Of a stretch of DNA of 16,789 nt, positions 1 through 5,947 are shown in pieces. Made by a program: the position numbers and the translations under genes. The stretch comes from Opitutales bacterium (GTDB taxonomy: Bacteria; Verrucomicrobiota; Verrucomicrobiia; Opitutales; Oceanipulchritudinaceae). The DNA lies in contig SKLD01000242.1 in the NCBI GenBank assembly GCA_007123395.1, positions 1 to 16,789 of the forward strand. Reading direction: 5' to 3'. The notes beneath the pieces are model-generated. The model was not told the DNA's origin, searched no databases, and saw only the letters and a program-made list of their open reading frames with translations. Each line of letters begins with the position of its first letter. The first letter of the stretch is position 1.

Positions 1-178
1 GCGAGAGGGGTCGCGGCGATGCAAACAGCACGCCGAAAATCGCCCCCACCGACTTCGGCAGCGAAAAGGCTTGCGCCAAATGGATGTAAAAGTCGACCAC
101 TTCGCGTTCCCATGCGCCGCCGCGCGAGGCGGCCGCGGAATCCGGCAGCGGTCTTCGATTTTCAGCGGCTCGGTTCAT
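1..178 (-). CDS. GbsR/MarR-family transcriptional regulator, N-terminal part (runs off left edge)
   Basis: Reading leftward from an ATG at 178, the frame stays open to the window edge, giving 59 codons of an incomplete gene. After a short basic, Ala-rich leader (about 22 residues) comes WEREVVDFYIHLAQAFSLPK followed by SVGAIFGVLFASPRPLS. This matches the start of the winged-helix domain of GbsR-like MarR regulators (COG1510 type), where 'PxSVGxIYGxLF-SxEPLS' is characteristic. Such proteins are cytoplasmic DNA-binding repressors, often of transport, osmolyte or efflux genes. The effector and target cannot be told here because the rest of the protein and the downstream genes lie outside the window. 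A perfect palindrome ends 18 nt before the start codon and is a good autoregulatory site. The start was chosen because it is the only nearby in-frame ATG downstream of that palindrome; there is no strong Shine-Dalgarno. Family assignment is fairly firm; function is inferred. Confidence 0.72.
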   Translation of the reverse strand, partial: MNRAAENRRPLPDSAAASRGGAWEREVVDFYIHLAQAFSLPKSVGAIFGVLFASPRPLS

Positions 179-196
179 TGCCTGAAAAAGATAAGA

Positions 197-218
197 GTGT
201 TCAGAATTTTCTGAACAC
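197..218. promoter_or_regulatory. Perfect 22-bp palindrome, probable operator of the GbsR-like gene
   Basis: Arms GTGTTCAGAA (197-206) and TTCTGAACAC (209-218) are exact reverse complements separated by TT. The site lies between the tRNA-Phe terminator and the regulator's ATG at 178, where a promoter would sit. A two-fold symmetric site of this size suits a dimeric MarR/GbsR-type winged-helix repressor, so negative autoregulation is the simplest reading. Binding is inferred from symmetry and position only. Confidence 0.6.
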
Positions 219-258
219 CGTCCCACGTCAACGTTTTTCGGGGACAATCGCCGCGCGA

Positions 259-294
259 CAAAGCAAAAGCCCGCAGGACCTTGAACTTGCGGGC
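259..294 (-). terminator. Intrinsic terminator downstream of tRNA-Phe
   Basis: On the minus strand GCCCGCA and TGCGGGC form a 7-bp stem (269-275 with 288-294), extended by a G-U and a G-C pair around an 8-nt loop, followed by TTTTGCTTTG. It begins 10 nt past the CCA end of tRNA-Phe, so it should end that transcript and insulate the GbsR-like gene. Confidence 0.8.
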
Positions 295-304
295 ATTATG
301 AAAG

Positions 305-380
<76 letters not shown>

Positions 381-454
381 GAATGGAAAAACGAAGAAGG
401 AGACAGTTTGCGCGAAAGGGGTCAACAGCTTTTCTTCAAAAAGAAATCCGGTCC

Positions 455-1279
455 TCACCAACCGCTTTTGCGGAGGACGGCAAGGTCGGCGCGGGCCTGT
501 GTAAAGAGGGTTTCGGGCGACTCGCCGGGCTGACCGATGCCGTAGACGAACTCGAGCGCGGCGGTCCCGCGGAAACTCCGCCCGCGCAAGTCCGCGAGAA
601 CCGCGCGCAAGGTCGGCTCCATCCCGGCGAGCGGGGTCCATTGGCGTTGGTCGTTGCGCGCCTGGACGTGGAGGTGTTCAATGCGCTCACCAAGGGCATC
701 GAACCATTCCCCGAGGCGGGCGGGCGGTTGGCCAAAGGTATGCACGATGGCGCCGAACCGTTCGCGCGGCCATGCCGCGAAGGCCCGCGCGGCGGCGGCG
801 GGCTCCTCGATGACGGTTCCGGGATGGCATTCGCAAAGGAGTCGAACGTGCGGCGGGAGTCGTTCCGCCCAATGCAGTGCCGCCTCGATCTGCGCGCCGA
901 CGTCGGCAGCGGCGTCTTTGGCCGACCCGAGATTGAACTTCACGCCGCGCAGCGTGGCGGCGAGGGCGTTGACGGCTTCGGCGACAGCGTCCATACGATC
1001 GGGCGGGGATACGCCGGGAATGGTGTAGGTATTAAAGACGCGGACCGGCAGGGCGGTCTGCTTGAGGGATGCCAGCTCGTCCCCGGGATGGAGATAGAGG
1101 TGGTCTTCCCAAAGTTCCCACCCGGTGAACCCGGCTCCGGCGGCGGCGGCGGAAAATTCGTCGAGACGCAAACTGGGACGGCGTTTTTCACCGCTCTTCC
1201 AGCGGTTGGGCTCGAGTGCCACGCTGGCGAGGTAGATGTCGTGCAGGAGGGGTATGGCGGAGTCAGGTGGAGAGGTCAT
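455..1279 (-). CDS. Sugar phosphate isomerase/epimerase-like TIM-barrel protein
   Basis: 274 residues from the ATG at 1279; a TTG at 1306 is possible but would increase overlap with the upstream gene. The sequence has the alternating strand pattern of the xylose isomerase-like/AP endonuclease 2 superfamily: GWELWEDH (53-60), LLCECHPG (147-154), IVHTFGQ (178-184), EHLHVQARND (201-210) and AALEFVYG (240-247). The Glu and His residues in these segments (E55, E150, H152, H180, H202, H204, E243) are where this fold places its divalent-metal ligands and catalytic acids. Such enzymes isomerise or epimerise sugars and inositols, but the substrate cannot be read from sequence. It is translationally coupled to the D-2-hydroxyacid dehydrogenase upstream (17-nt overlap), implying one operon and perhaps one pathway. 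Length is normal for the family. No clear terminator follows; tRNA-Phe starts 74 nt downstream. Confidence 0.8.
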   Translation of the reverse strand: MTSPPDSAIPLLHDIYLASVALEPNRWKSGEKRRPSLRLDEFSAAAAGAGFTGWELWEDHLYLHPGDELASLKQTALPVRVFNTYTIPGVSPPDRMDAVAEAVNALAATLRGVKFNLGSAKDAAADVGAQIEAALHWAERLPPHVRLLCECHPGTVIEEPAAAARAFAAWPRERFGAIVHTFGQPPARLGEWFDALGERIEHLHVQARNDQRQWTPLAGMEPTLRAVLADLRGRSFRGTAALEFVYGIGQPGESPETLFTQARADLAVLRKSGW

Positions 1280-2294
1280 AACGTATGAGGTCGAAGGCGT
1301 GCTCAACGGGTTCGCCCGCGCGGAAGCGGTCTATGTTTCCGAGGCAGATTTTATGAAAGTCGCGAAGTTGTCCCTCCGAGCCGCGCAGGGCGGCGTTCCA
1401 TCCTTGGGCACCGACTGCGTGGGCCGTGAGGATGAGGTTCGGCAGTTGACGCGCGGGATCGTCGGGTTCGAACCAATCCTTGCCCCCGGTGTCGAGGACG
1501 TCGAGGGCAGCGCGAAGACGACCCTTGCGCACTTCGGCGAGGAGAGCGTCTTGGTCGACGAGGCCGCCGCGGGCTACATTCACGACGATGCCGCCCTCCG
1601 GGAGCATGGCGAGGCGGCGGGCGTCGACGCTGCGCCGCGTCTCCTCGTTGAGTCCGGCGGCAATGACAATCGCATCGCAATCCGTGAAAAGGGCATCGAG
1701 GGAATCGACCCGCCGTACTTCCTCCGGCCATTCCTTCAGGTAGGGATCGTAGCCGATCAGCTCGGGACCGAGCGGACGCACGAAATCAACAAAGGCCCGC
1801 CCGATGACTCCGAGACCGAAGACACCGAGGCGGAGCCCATTGACCGATCCCGCCCAGTCGGGCCGCGCTACGCGCCACTGCCCCGCGCGCTTTGCGATGA
1901 CGTGCTCGGGAAGTTGTTTGAGGCTGCCGAGGAGAAGCGCAAGGGCACCTTCAGCGACGTGGCGCGCGGGGGCCGGCCCCCAGTTGGTCACCGTCATTCC
2001 GCGCTCTACGAGCGCCCTCGGCACATAGCTGCGGATAGCGCCGTTGACATGGCAGATGTAGCGCAAGCGGCCGGGGTCTTCGGCGAGGGCGGCGGGCAGT
2101 GCGGGGCTGTCCCACGCGGTGACGAGAACATCGGCCCCACGCACAGTCTCGGCGAGGCGCGCGGCATCCCAATCGCTGGTGCTTTCGAACCGGCGGTAGT
2201 TACCCCGTTTTCTCAGTTCGTCCTGAAAGACGGGAGTCCATACGCCTGCGTGAGGAGCCGATTTGTGCAGACTCAATAATTCAAGGGAAATCAT
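1263..2294 (-). CDS. D-isomer-specific 2-hydroxyacid dehydrogenase
   Basis: 343 residues from the ATG at 2294; the open frame extends to 2354, but the added residues do not resemble the family. The NAD-binding Rossmann motif GVFGLGVIG gives G160-x-G162-x-x-G165. The signature INVARGGLVDQ-like segment (VVNVARGGLVDQDAL, 237-251) supplies the substrate-binding Arg242. LTAHAVGAQ (289-297) supplies the catalytic His292. ALDVLD (263-268) sits where the family usually has ALDVFxxEP, with the acidic residue shifted (DWFEPDDP at 273-280), so the catalytic Glu needs alignment. The enzyme should interconvert a 2-keto acid and a D-2-hydroxy acid with NAD(P)H in the cytoplasm; the substrate is unknown. 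The stop codon overlaps the start region of the downstream isomerase, suggesting coupled translation. The gene is divergent from the EamA exporter, with the repeat-bearing intergenic region between them. Confidence 0.88.
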   Translation of the reverse strand: MISLELLSLHKSAPHAGVWTPVFQDELRKRGNYRRFESTSDWDAARLAETVRGADVLVTAWDSPALPAALAEDPGRLRYICHVNGAIRSYVPRALVERGMTVTNWGPAPARHVAEGALALLLGSLKQLPEHVIAKRAGQWRVARPDWAGSVNGLRLGVFGLGVIGRAFVDFVRPLGPELIGYDPYLKEWPEEVRRVDSLDALFTDCDAIVIAAGLNEETRRSVDARRLAMLPEGGIVVNVARGGLVDQDALLAEVRKGRLRAALDVLDTGGKDWFEPDDPARQLPNLILTAHAVGAQGWNAALRGSEGQLRDFHKICLGNIDRFRAGEPVEHAFDLIRYDLST

Positions 2295-2362
2295 AAACTG
2301 CCCGAATACAGCACACGGCCGCCACCAAAGCAAGGCCGGGGCTGCGAGATTCACGGCGGGAT

Positions 2363-2384
2363 CGACGGAGGCGCGGCTCCGTCG
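2363..2384. repeat. Interspersed palindromic repeat, copy 1
   Basis: Arms CGACGGAG (2363-2370) and CTCCGTCG (2377-2384) form a perfect 8-bp stem around the hexaloop GCGCGG. A near-identical element with a 9-bp stem and loop GCGGGG occurs at 15696-15719, about 13 kb away in another intergenic region; both are followed by a TACG tetranucleotide. Such copies suggest a REP/MITE-like dispersed family, though function is unknown. Confidence 0.7.
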
Positions 2385-2410
2385 CTACGGCGCTTGCGGA
2401 GAGCGGGTAT

Positions 2411-2424
2411 GCACCGCAAGGTGC
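2411..2424 (+). repeat. Small hairpin with GCAA tetraloop in front of the exporter gene
   Basis: GCACC (2411-2415) and GGTGC (2420-2424) flank GCAA, a GNRA-type tetraloop, 10 nt upstream of the ATG at 2435. AAGGTG, the only Shine-Dalgarno-like sequence for this gene, lies in the loop and 3' arm. The hairpin could therefore occlude the ribosome site, or it could simply be another intergenic repeat element. Confidence 0.45.
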
Positions 2425-2434
2425 GTTGTTTTCC

Positions 2435-3361
2435 ATGGTGTTTCTCATTCTCATCTTCGGCGTCTTTTCTTGCGCAACTTCGGTTATCTTCATTCGTTGG
2501 AGCGAGACCGACCCCGTAATGCTCACGGCCTACCGCCTGATCCTCGGCGGGCTTTTCCTCCTCCCATTCTACCTGCGCGCACGTGAGCAATACCGGTTCC
2601 GCATGGACACCGCTTTTGTACGCAAAATCGTGCCCCCCGCCCTCTTTCTCGCGCTGCACTTTGTGAGCTGGATCATGGGTGCGCGCATGACTCCGGCCGC
2701 CAACGCCACCCTGATTGTGAACATGGTCCCGGTGGCGATGCCGTTTACGCTCTACTTCTTTTTGCGCGAGCGGCTCACCCGCCCGGAGATCGCGGGCACC
2801 GGATTTGCCCTCACCGGCGTGGTGCTCCTTGGCGTGAGCGATTTCCACCTCAGCGCGCAGTATGCCCTTGGTGACGCGGTGTGCTTTCTGTCCATGCTCG
2901 GCTATGCACTCTACCTCACGGCGGCCCGCCGCAACCGCGATATTCCGTCCGTCTACCTCTACGTCGTACCCGTCTACCTGCTCGCCTCCGTTTTCGCGCT
3001 CGCCGGGGCGGCGTTGGTCTTCCCGTTCGGTGGCGTGGACAACCTCATCGGCCCGGACATCCAGCGCGAGCTCTTGTGCATCCTCGCGCTCGGAGCAGTG
3101 CCGACGGTTCTCGGCCACAGCATCATCAACTGGGCACTGCGTCACATGCGCGGGCAGACCGTTGCCATCGTCAACTTGCACCAGTTCGTCTTTGCCGGCA
3201 TTCTCGCGTATTTTGTCTTCGCGGAAATGCCCGAGCCCTATTTCTTGATCTCCTCTTTGCTCGTCATCACGGGAGCGATTATCGTCATCCGGCAGAAGAC
3301 GCCAGACGGACAGCCGCCACCGCAACCATCGGCTGAAAACAAAACCGCCCCTCGGCGCTGA
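2435..3361 (+). CDS. EamA/DMT-superfamily transporter
   Basis: 308 residues from the ATG at 2435; a TTG at 2426 is three codons further upstream but would lie too close to the AAGGTG at 2419-2424. About ten hydrophobic segments in two halves are visible. The first half starts VFLILIFGVFSCATSVIFIR, with the family's typical 'RxxxGGLFLLPFY' segment (YRLILGGLFLLPFYLRAR) and AANATLIVNMVPVAMPF. The second half includes LGAVPTVLGHSIINWALRHM, TVAIVNLHQFVFAGILAYFVFAE and a last helix SSLLVITGAIIVI. This two-fold EamA repeat is found in drug/metabolite exporters of the inner membrane; the substrate cannot be predicted. The C-terminal tail is polar and Pro-rich. The gene is divergent from the hydroxyacid dehydrogenase unit and convergent with the Cys-rich gene, whose terminator overlaps its last codons. 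Confidence 0.88.
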   Translation: MVFLILIFGVFSCATSVIFIRWSETDPVMLTAYRLILGGLFLLPFYLRAREQYRFRMDTAFVRKIVPPALFLALHFVSWIMGARMTPAANATLIVNMVPVAMPFTLYFFLRERLTRPEIAGTGFALTGVVLLGVSDFHLSAQYALGDAVCFLSMLGYALYLTAARRNRDIPSVYLYVVPVYLLASVFALAGAALVFPFGGVDNLIGPDIQRELLCILALGAVPTVLGHSIINWALRHMRGQTVAIVNLHQFVFAGILAYFVFAEMPEPYFLISSLLVITGAIIVIRQKTPDGQPPPQPSAENKTAPRR

Positions 3362-3375
3362 GGCCGGGAGGCGGT
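3336..3375 (-). terminator. Intrinsic terminator for the Cys-rich gene, overlapping the exporter's 3' end
   Basis: ACCGCC (3344-3349) pairs with GGCGGT (3370-3375). After one C-A mismatch, CTCGGC (3351-3356) pairs with GCCGGG (3363-3368, one G-U) around a 6-nt loop. On the minus strand the stem is followed by TTTTGTTTT (3344-3336). Polarity fits the minus-strand gene ending at 3431. On the plus strand the following sequence (GTAGAAATTTTA) is a poorer T-tract. Confidence 0.75.
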
Positions 3376-3430
3376 GTAGAAATTTTACTGTTGGCCGTTT
3401 CCGGGGCAGGACCGGAAAGCGATGGCAAAA

Positions 3431-4183
3431 TCAGCTTCCGGCTTTGGCAAGATCCGCGGCGCCTTCGCAGCAGGAGGATGCCTCGGCTTTAACCTGCGTG
3501 CCTTCAACTTTGGATTCGCAGCAATCATCGCCGGCGCAGCACTCCTTGTCGCATTCGCACTTGCCGCACTGCTCCCCTCCAGAGATGGCGGCGAGAACGG
3601 CTTGTGCGCCCGAACCGGCGGCAGCGACTTCGTCACCCCCGCAGCAAGAGGCAGCCGCGCGCGTGTCTTTTGCCTCCGCGCGGATCATCTCGGCTTTGGC
3701 GGCGGTAGCGCAGCAACCGTCCGCTTGCAGAGAAGCCTGTTCCACCGTGACGGAGCACGCGGTAGCGCAGTCGGCAGCCTTTGCGGAGGCCGCTTGCGCC
3801 TTGTCGTCGCAAGAGGAACCACAGGACGCCGCCTTGGCCGAGGCGAGAACCGCCGTGACGGGGCAGTACGATGCATCCGTCTTTTGAGCGGAGGCTTTTA
3901 CGGGAACGGCATCACCCGCGCAGCAACCGGAAACCTTGGCGGCGGAGGCCTTTTCAGCGGGTGCGGAGGCGAGAACCCCGGTCGCCGAACAGGAACTGGC
4001 GGCAGCTTTGACATCGCGGGCGGAAGCGGGACAGGCAGAAACAGCGACAGCTGTTTTCTTTGCTTCCGTGGGCGGAAACAGCGCGGCCGCAGTGGCTGCG
4101 CAGCAACCGGACCCTGTGCCGGCGGTAGTGACAACGGCGTAGGCGAGTGCGGCGCCCCCGAAGAGAATGGCGAGTGTTTTCAT
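3431..4183 (-). CDS. Exported Cys/Ala-rich repeat protein of unknown function
   Basis: I do not recognise this family. From the ATG at 4183 it has 250 residues. It begins MKTLAILFGGAALAYAVVTT, a short basic start plus hydrophobic stretch like a signal peptide or N-terminal anchor. This is why I reject the upstream in-frame ATG at 4246, which would bury it. The remainder is dominated by Ala, Ser and Lys with 24 cysteines (almost 10%), including seven CC pairs (27-28, 87-88, 157-158, 180-181, 215-216, 221-222, 238-239). A degenerate unit C-x-x-T-x-V-x-A-S recurs at C65, C107 and C143. The tail has a dense cluster, QCGKCECDKECC then DDCC (205-222), reminiscent of metallothionein spacing. Metal binding or disulfide cross-linking in the envelope are both possible; neither is shown. 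A terminator with a U-tract follows on the same strand, supporting a real minus-strand gene despite an open frame on the other strand. Confidence 0.7.
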   Translation of the reverse strand: MKTLAILFGGAALAYAVVTTAGTGSGCCAATAAALFPPTEAKKTAVAVSACPASARDVKAAASSCSATGVLASAPAEKASAAKVSGCCAGDAVPVKASAQKTDASYCPVTAVLASAKAASCGSSCDDKAQAASAKAADCATACSVTVEQASLQADGCCATAAKAEMIRAEAKDTRAAASCCGGDEVAAAGSGAQAVLAAISGGEQCGKCECDKECCAGDDCCESKVEGTQVKAEASSCCEGAADLAKAGS

Positions 4184-4475
4184 ATACGGTAGATGGTGTT
4201 TGTGATCATTGTCATTTGCGAGCGGAAGAACCGACGGTGATGTCATGCCCTCAAAAAGAATAGAGAGGACCGATCTGCCGACTTATTCCATAATGTGATC
4301 GTCCTTATTAGTTTCCCGGTTGTCAACCACGGATTCGCTTGCAAGCCACGGCCGTTCCCGCTGCAAAGATGCGGTTGTGCGCAAAGACCCCTGCAGCAAA
4401 TCCAACTCCCGGCAAAGCGACGACGACGAGGAGACGCCACTCGCGGATTCACGCGGCGGACAACCGTCCACGTCC
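4184..4475. other. Divergent intergenic region between the Cys-rich gene and hpt
   Basis: 292 bp with no convincing gene. It should hold both promoters. A perfect TTGACA for leftward transcription lies at 4326-4321, with TAATAA (4310-4305) and CATTAT (4295-4290) downstream, but neither is at the standard 17-bp spacing. The stretch 4285-4320 is noticeably more AT-rich than its surroundings. I see no riboswitch or large inverted repeat. Confidence 0.4.
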
Positions 4476-5036
4476 ATGCTGATGGCCGACGATCTCGCGC
4501 GTGTTCTTGTTTCCGAAGACGACCTCCGGCGGCGTGTGCGCTCCCTCGGGGCGCAAATCAGCCAAGATTACGCGGAATACGGAAGCCTCACGATTATCGC
4601 GGTGATCAACGGGGCGCTCCTCTTCGTGGCCGACCTGCTGCGCGAGATCACCGTCCCGATGCAGGTTGACTGTATGCGCGTCTCCAGCTACCGCAACGAC
4701 ACCAACCCCGTGCAGGAACCAGAGATCATCGATATGCTGCGCCTCGACCTGCGCGGGCGCCACGTGCTGATCCTCGACGATATCCTTGACACCGGGCACA
4801 CCTTCGAGCGCGTAACGGCCGAGATCCGCAAGCTCGGCCCGGCTACACTCCGTTTCGGCGTGCTCCTTGAAAAGCTGGGACGTCGCGAGGTGCCCGCCCG
4901 GCCCGACTACGTCGGCTTCTCCATTCCGGATGAGTTTGTCGTCGGCTATGGCCTCGACTTCGCCGAGCACTACCGCAACCTGCCGTGCATCGGTGTGCTC
5001 CGCCCAGACTGTCAAAACCCGCCCGAATGGGCGTAA
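4476..5036 (+). CDS. hpt: Hypoxanthine phosphoribosyltransferase
   Basis: 186 residues from the ATG at 4476 (an ATG two codons later is equally possible). The frame is open back to 4320, but that extension does not resemble the family and would exceed its usual length of about 180. The PRPP-binding loop is HVLILDDILDTGHT (96-109). IAVINGALLFVADL (41-54) is the conserved pyrophosphate-binding region, LLEK (130-133) holds the purine-contacting Lys133, and DEFVVGYGLDFAEHYRNLP (152-170) is the characteristic HPRT C-terminal motif. The enzyme salvages hypoxanthine (and usually guanine) with PRPP to IMP or GMP in the cytoplasm. It is convergent with the ATE-like gene, with only 19 bp between stops, and divergent from the Cys-rich gene. 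It sits near another nucleotide-metabolism gene, the dGTPase-like one. Confidence 0.93.
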   Translation: MLMADDLARVLVSEDDLRRRVRSLGAQISQDYAEYGSLTIIAVINGALLFVADLLREITVPMQVDCMRVSSYRNDTNPVQEPEIIDMLRLDLRGRHVLILDDILDTGHTFERVTAEIRKLGPATLRFGVLLEKLGRREVPARPDYVGFSIPDEFVVGYGLDFAEHYRNLPCIGVLRPDCQNPPEWA

Positions 5037-5055
5037 GGCACGGCCGCCTTTTCGC

Positions 5056-5886
5056 TCACTCCCCGTAGAGCCCTTCTTTGTAGAGGTCCGTGCGCAGCGC
5101 AGGACGCAAAACGTCGCGTTGCCGGAGGAAGGTGAGACGCTCCTTGTCGCTCACCCATTCGTTGCCGTCGTGGAAGGCCGCGCCCTCCACACCCTGCGTC
5201 TTGTAGGCGCTCTTCGCGCCGTAACCGGTCCCGAGGTAGCCGTGCCGCAAGCCCTCCGAGCGCCCCCACTCCAGTGCCCTTCCCATAAGCCACTTCCCGA
5301 GGGAAAGCTTCGTGTGCCGCGCCGAATCGTAAAACGAATACCAAAAGTGAAAGCCGTCCTCCCAACGGCACACGAGCGCGTAGGCCACCGGACGGCTGCG
5401 AAGGGAAGCATACAGCACAGTGTTGAGAAAATCCTTTCCAAGCACATAGTCGAGCCGGGCGTCGTTCAGGTAGGCCTGCTCGAAGCGCTGCTCAATCCAA
5501 GCGATGGCATCGGCGCGGAACCGCCGCCCCGCCCGCTTGAGAAAGGCGTCCTTGGGCTCCGCGCGGAACTCCACTGCTTCCTGTTCCACCGCCCGCTGCT
5601 GGTAACGCCGCTTCTTGTCGAAGCGCATCCGCTCAAGGTCGACGCGCAGACTGCGCGCACGGTAAAAGACATCCGCCTTAATCCGCGTATCGCCGCTGTA
5701 GGGCAGAAAACCGGCGTCGTAAAAAGGCCCCACGCCCTCCCCCGCCTCCCGCTCCGCATACTCGCAGTAGCCGAAGCTGTAGGTCGTGTAATCATTGAAA
5801 AACTCAGACCGGAAAACTCGCACCCTCCCATGCAAAACGTAACCCCGCGCCCCGTGCAACCCGCCAGAATACACAATGTTGTCCAA
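5056..5886 (-). CDS. Arginyltransferase-like (ATE/Bpt superfamily) protein
   Basis: 276 residues from a TTG at 5886. The C-terminal half has the ATE signature in order: PVAYALVCRWEDGFHFWYSF (around 165-185), YDSARHTKLSLGKWLMGRAL and GLRHGYLGTGYGAKSAYK. These parallel the 'YxYYDP...SLG...YYxGxYI...KMxYK' block of the acyltransferase (GNAT-like) domain of arginyl- and leucyl-tRNA-protein transferases. The N-terminal half has GYCEYAE, then DAGFLPYSGD and RMRFDKKRRYQQR, matching the 'GFRRSG...F..SxxQRR' segment. Such enzymes move an amino acid from aminoacyl-tRNA onto N-terminal acidic residues, tagging proteins for ClpAP/ClpS or proteasome-type degradation; amino-acid specificity is unclear here. 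The start is uncertain: the frame is open for 16 codons before the TTG and encodes a CGGC motif there. The gene lies 61 nt downstream of the dGTPase-like gene on the same strand, so the two may be co-transcribed. Confidence 0.7.
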   Translation of the reverse strand: MDNIVYSGGLHGARGYVLHGRVRVFRSEFFNDYTTYSFGYCEYAEREAGEGVGPFYDAGFLPYSGDTRIKADVFYRARSLRVDLERMRFDKKRRYQQRAVEQEAVEFRAEPKDAFLKRAGRRFRADAIAWIEQRFEQAYLNDARLDYVLGKDFLNTVLYASLRSRPVAYALVCRWEDGFHFWYSFYDSARHTKLSLGKWLMGRALEWGRSEGLRHGYLGTGYGAKSAYKTQGVEGAAFHDGNEWVSDKERLTFLRQRDVLRPALRTDLYKEGLYGE

Positions 5887-5947
5887 ACACCCGCCGCAGA
5901 AAGAAACCGGTGGATGCAGAAGCGCGCGGAAAGATCACTCCCTACCG

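Noticed and set aside
383..2279. Two long plus-strand frames (383-1288, 1236-2279) opposite the isomerase and dehydrogenase
   Set aside because: Shadows of GC-rich codons; the minus-strand products have complete family motifs.
3422..4192. 256-codon plus-strand frame opposite the Cys-rich gene
   Set aside because: Gly/Arg-rich with no signal or motif, whereas the minus-strand frame begins with a plausible signal sequence and ends at a correctly oriented terminator. Some doubt remains because both strands are open.
4291..4326. Strong promoter for the Cys-rich gene using TTGACA at 4326-4321
   Set aside because: No -10-like sequence at 16-18 bp spacing; kept only as a remark on the intergenic region.
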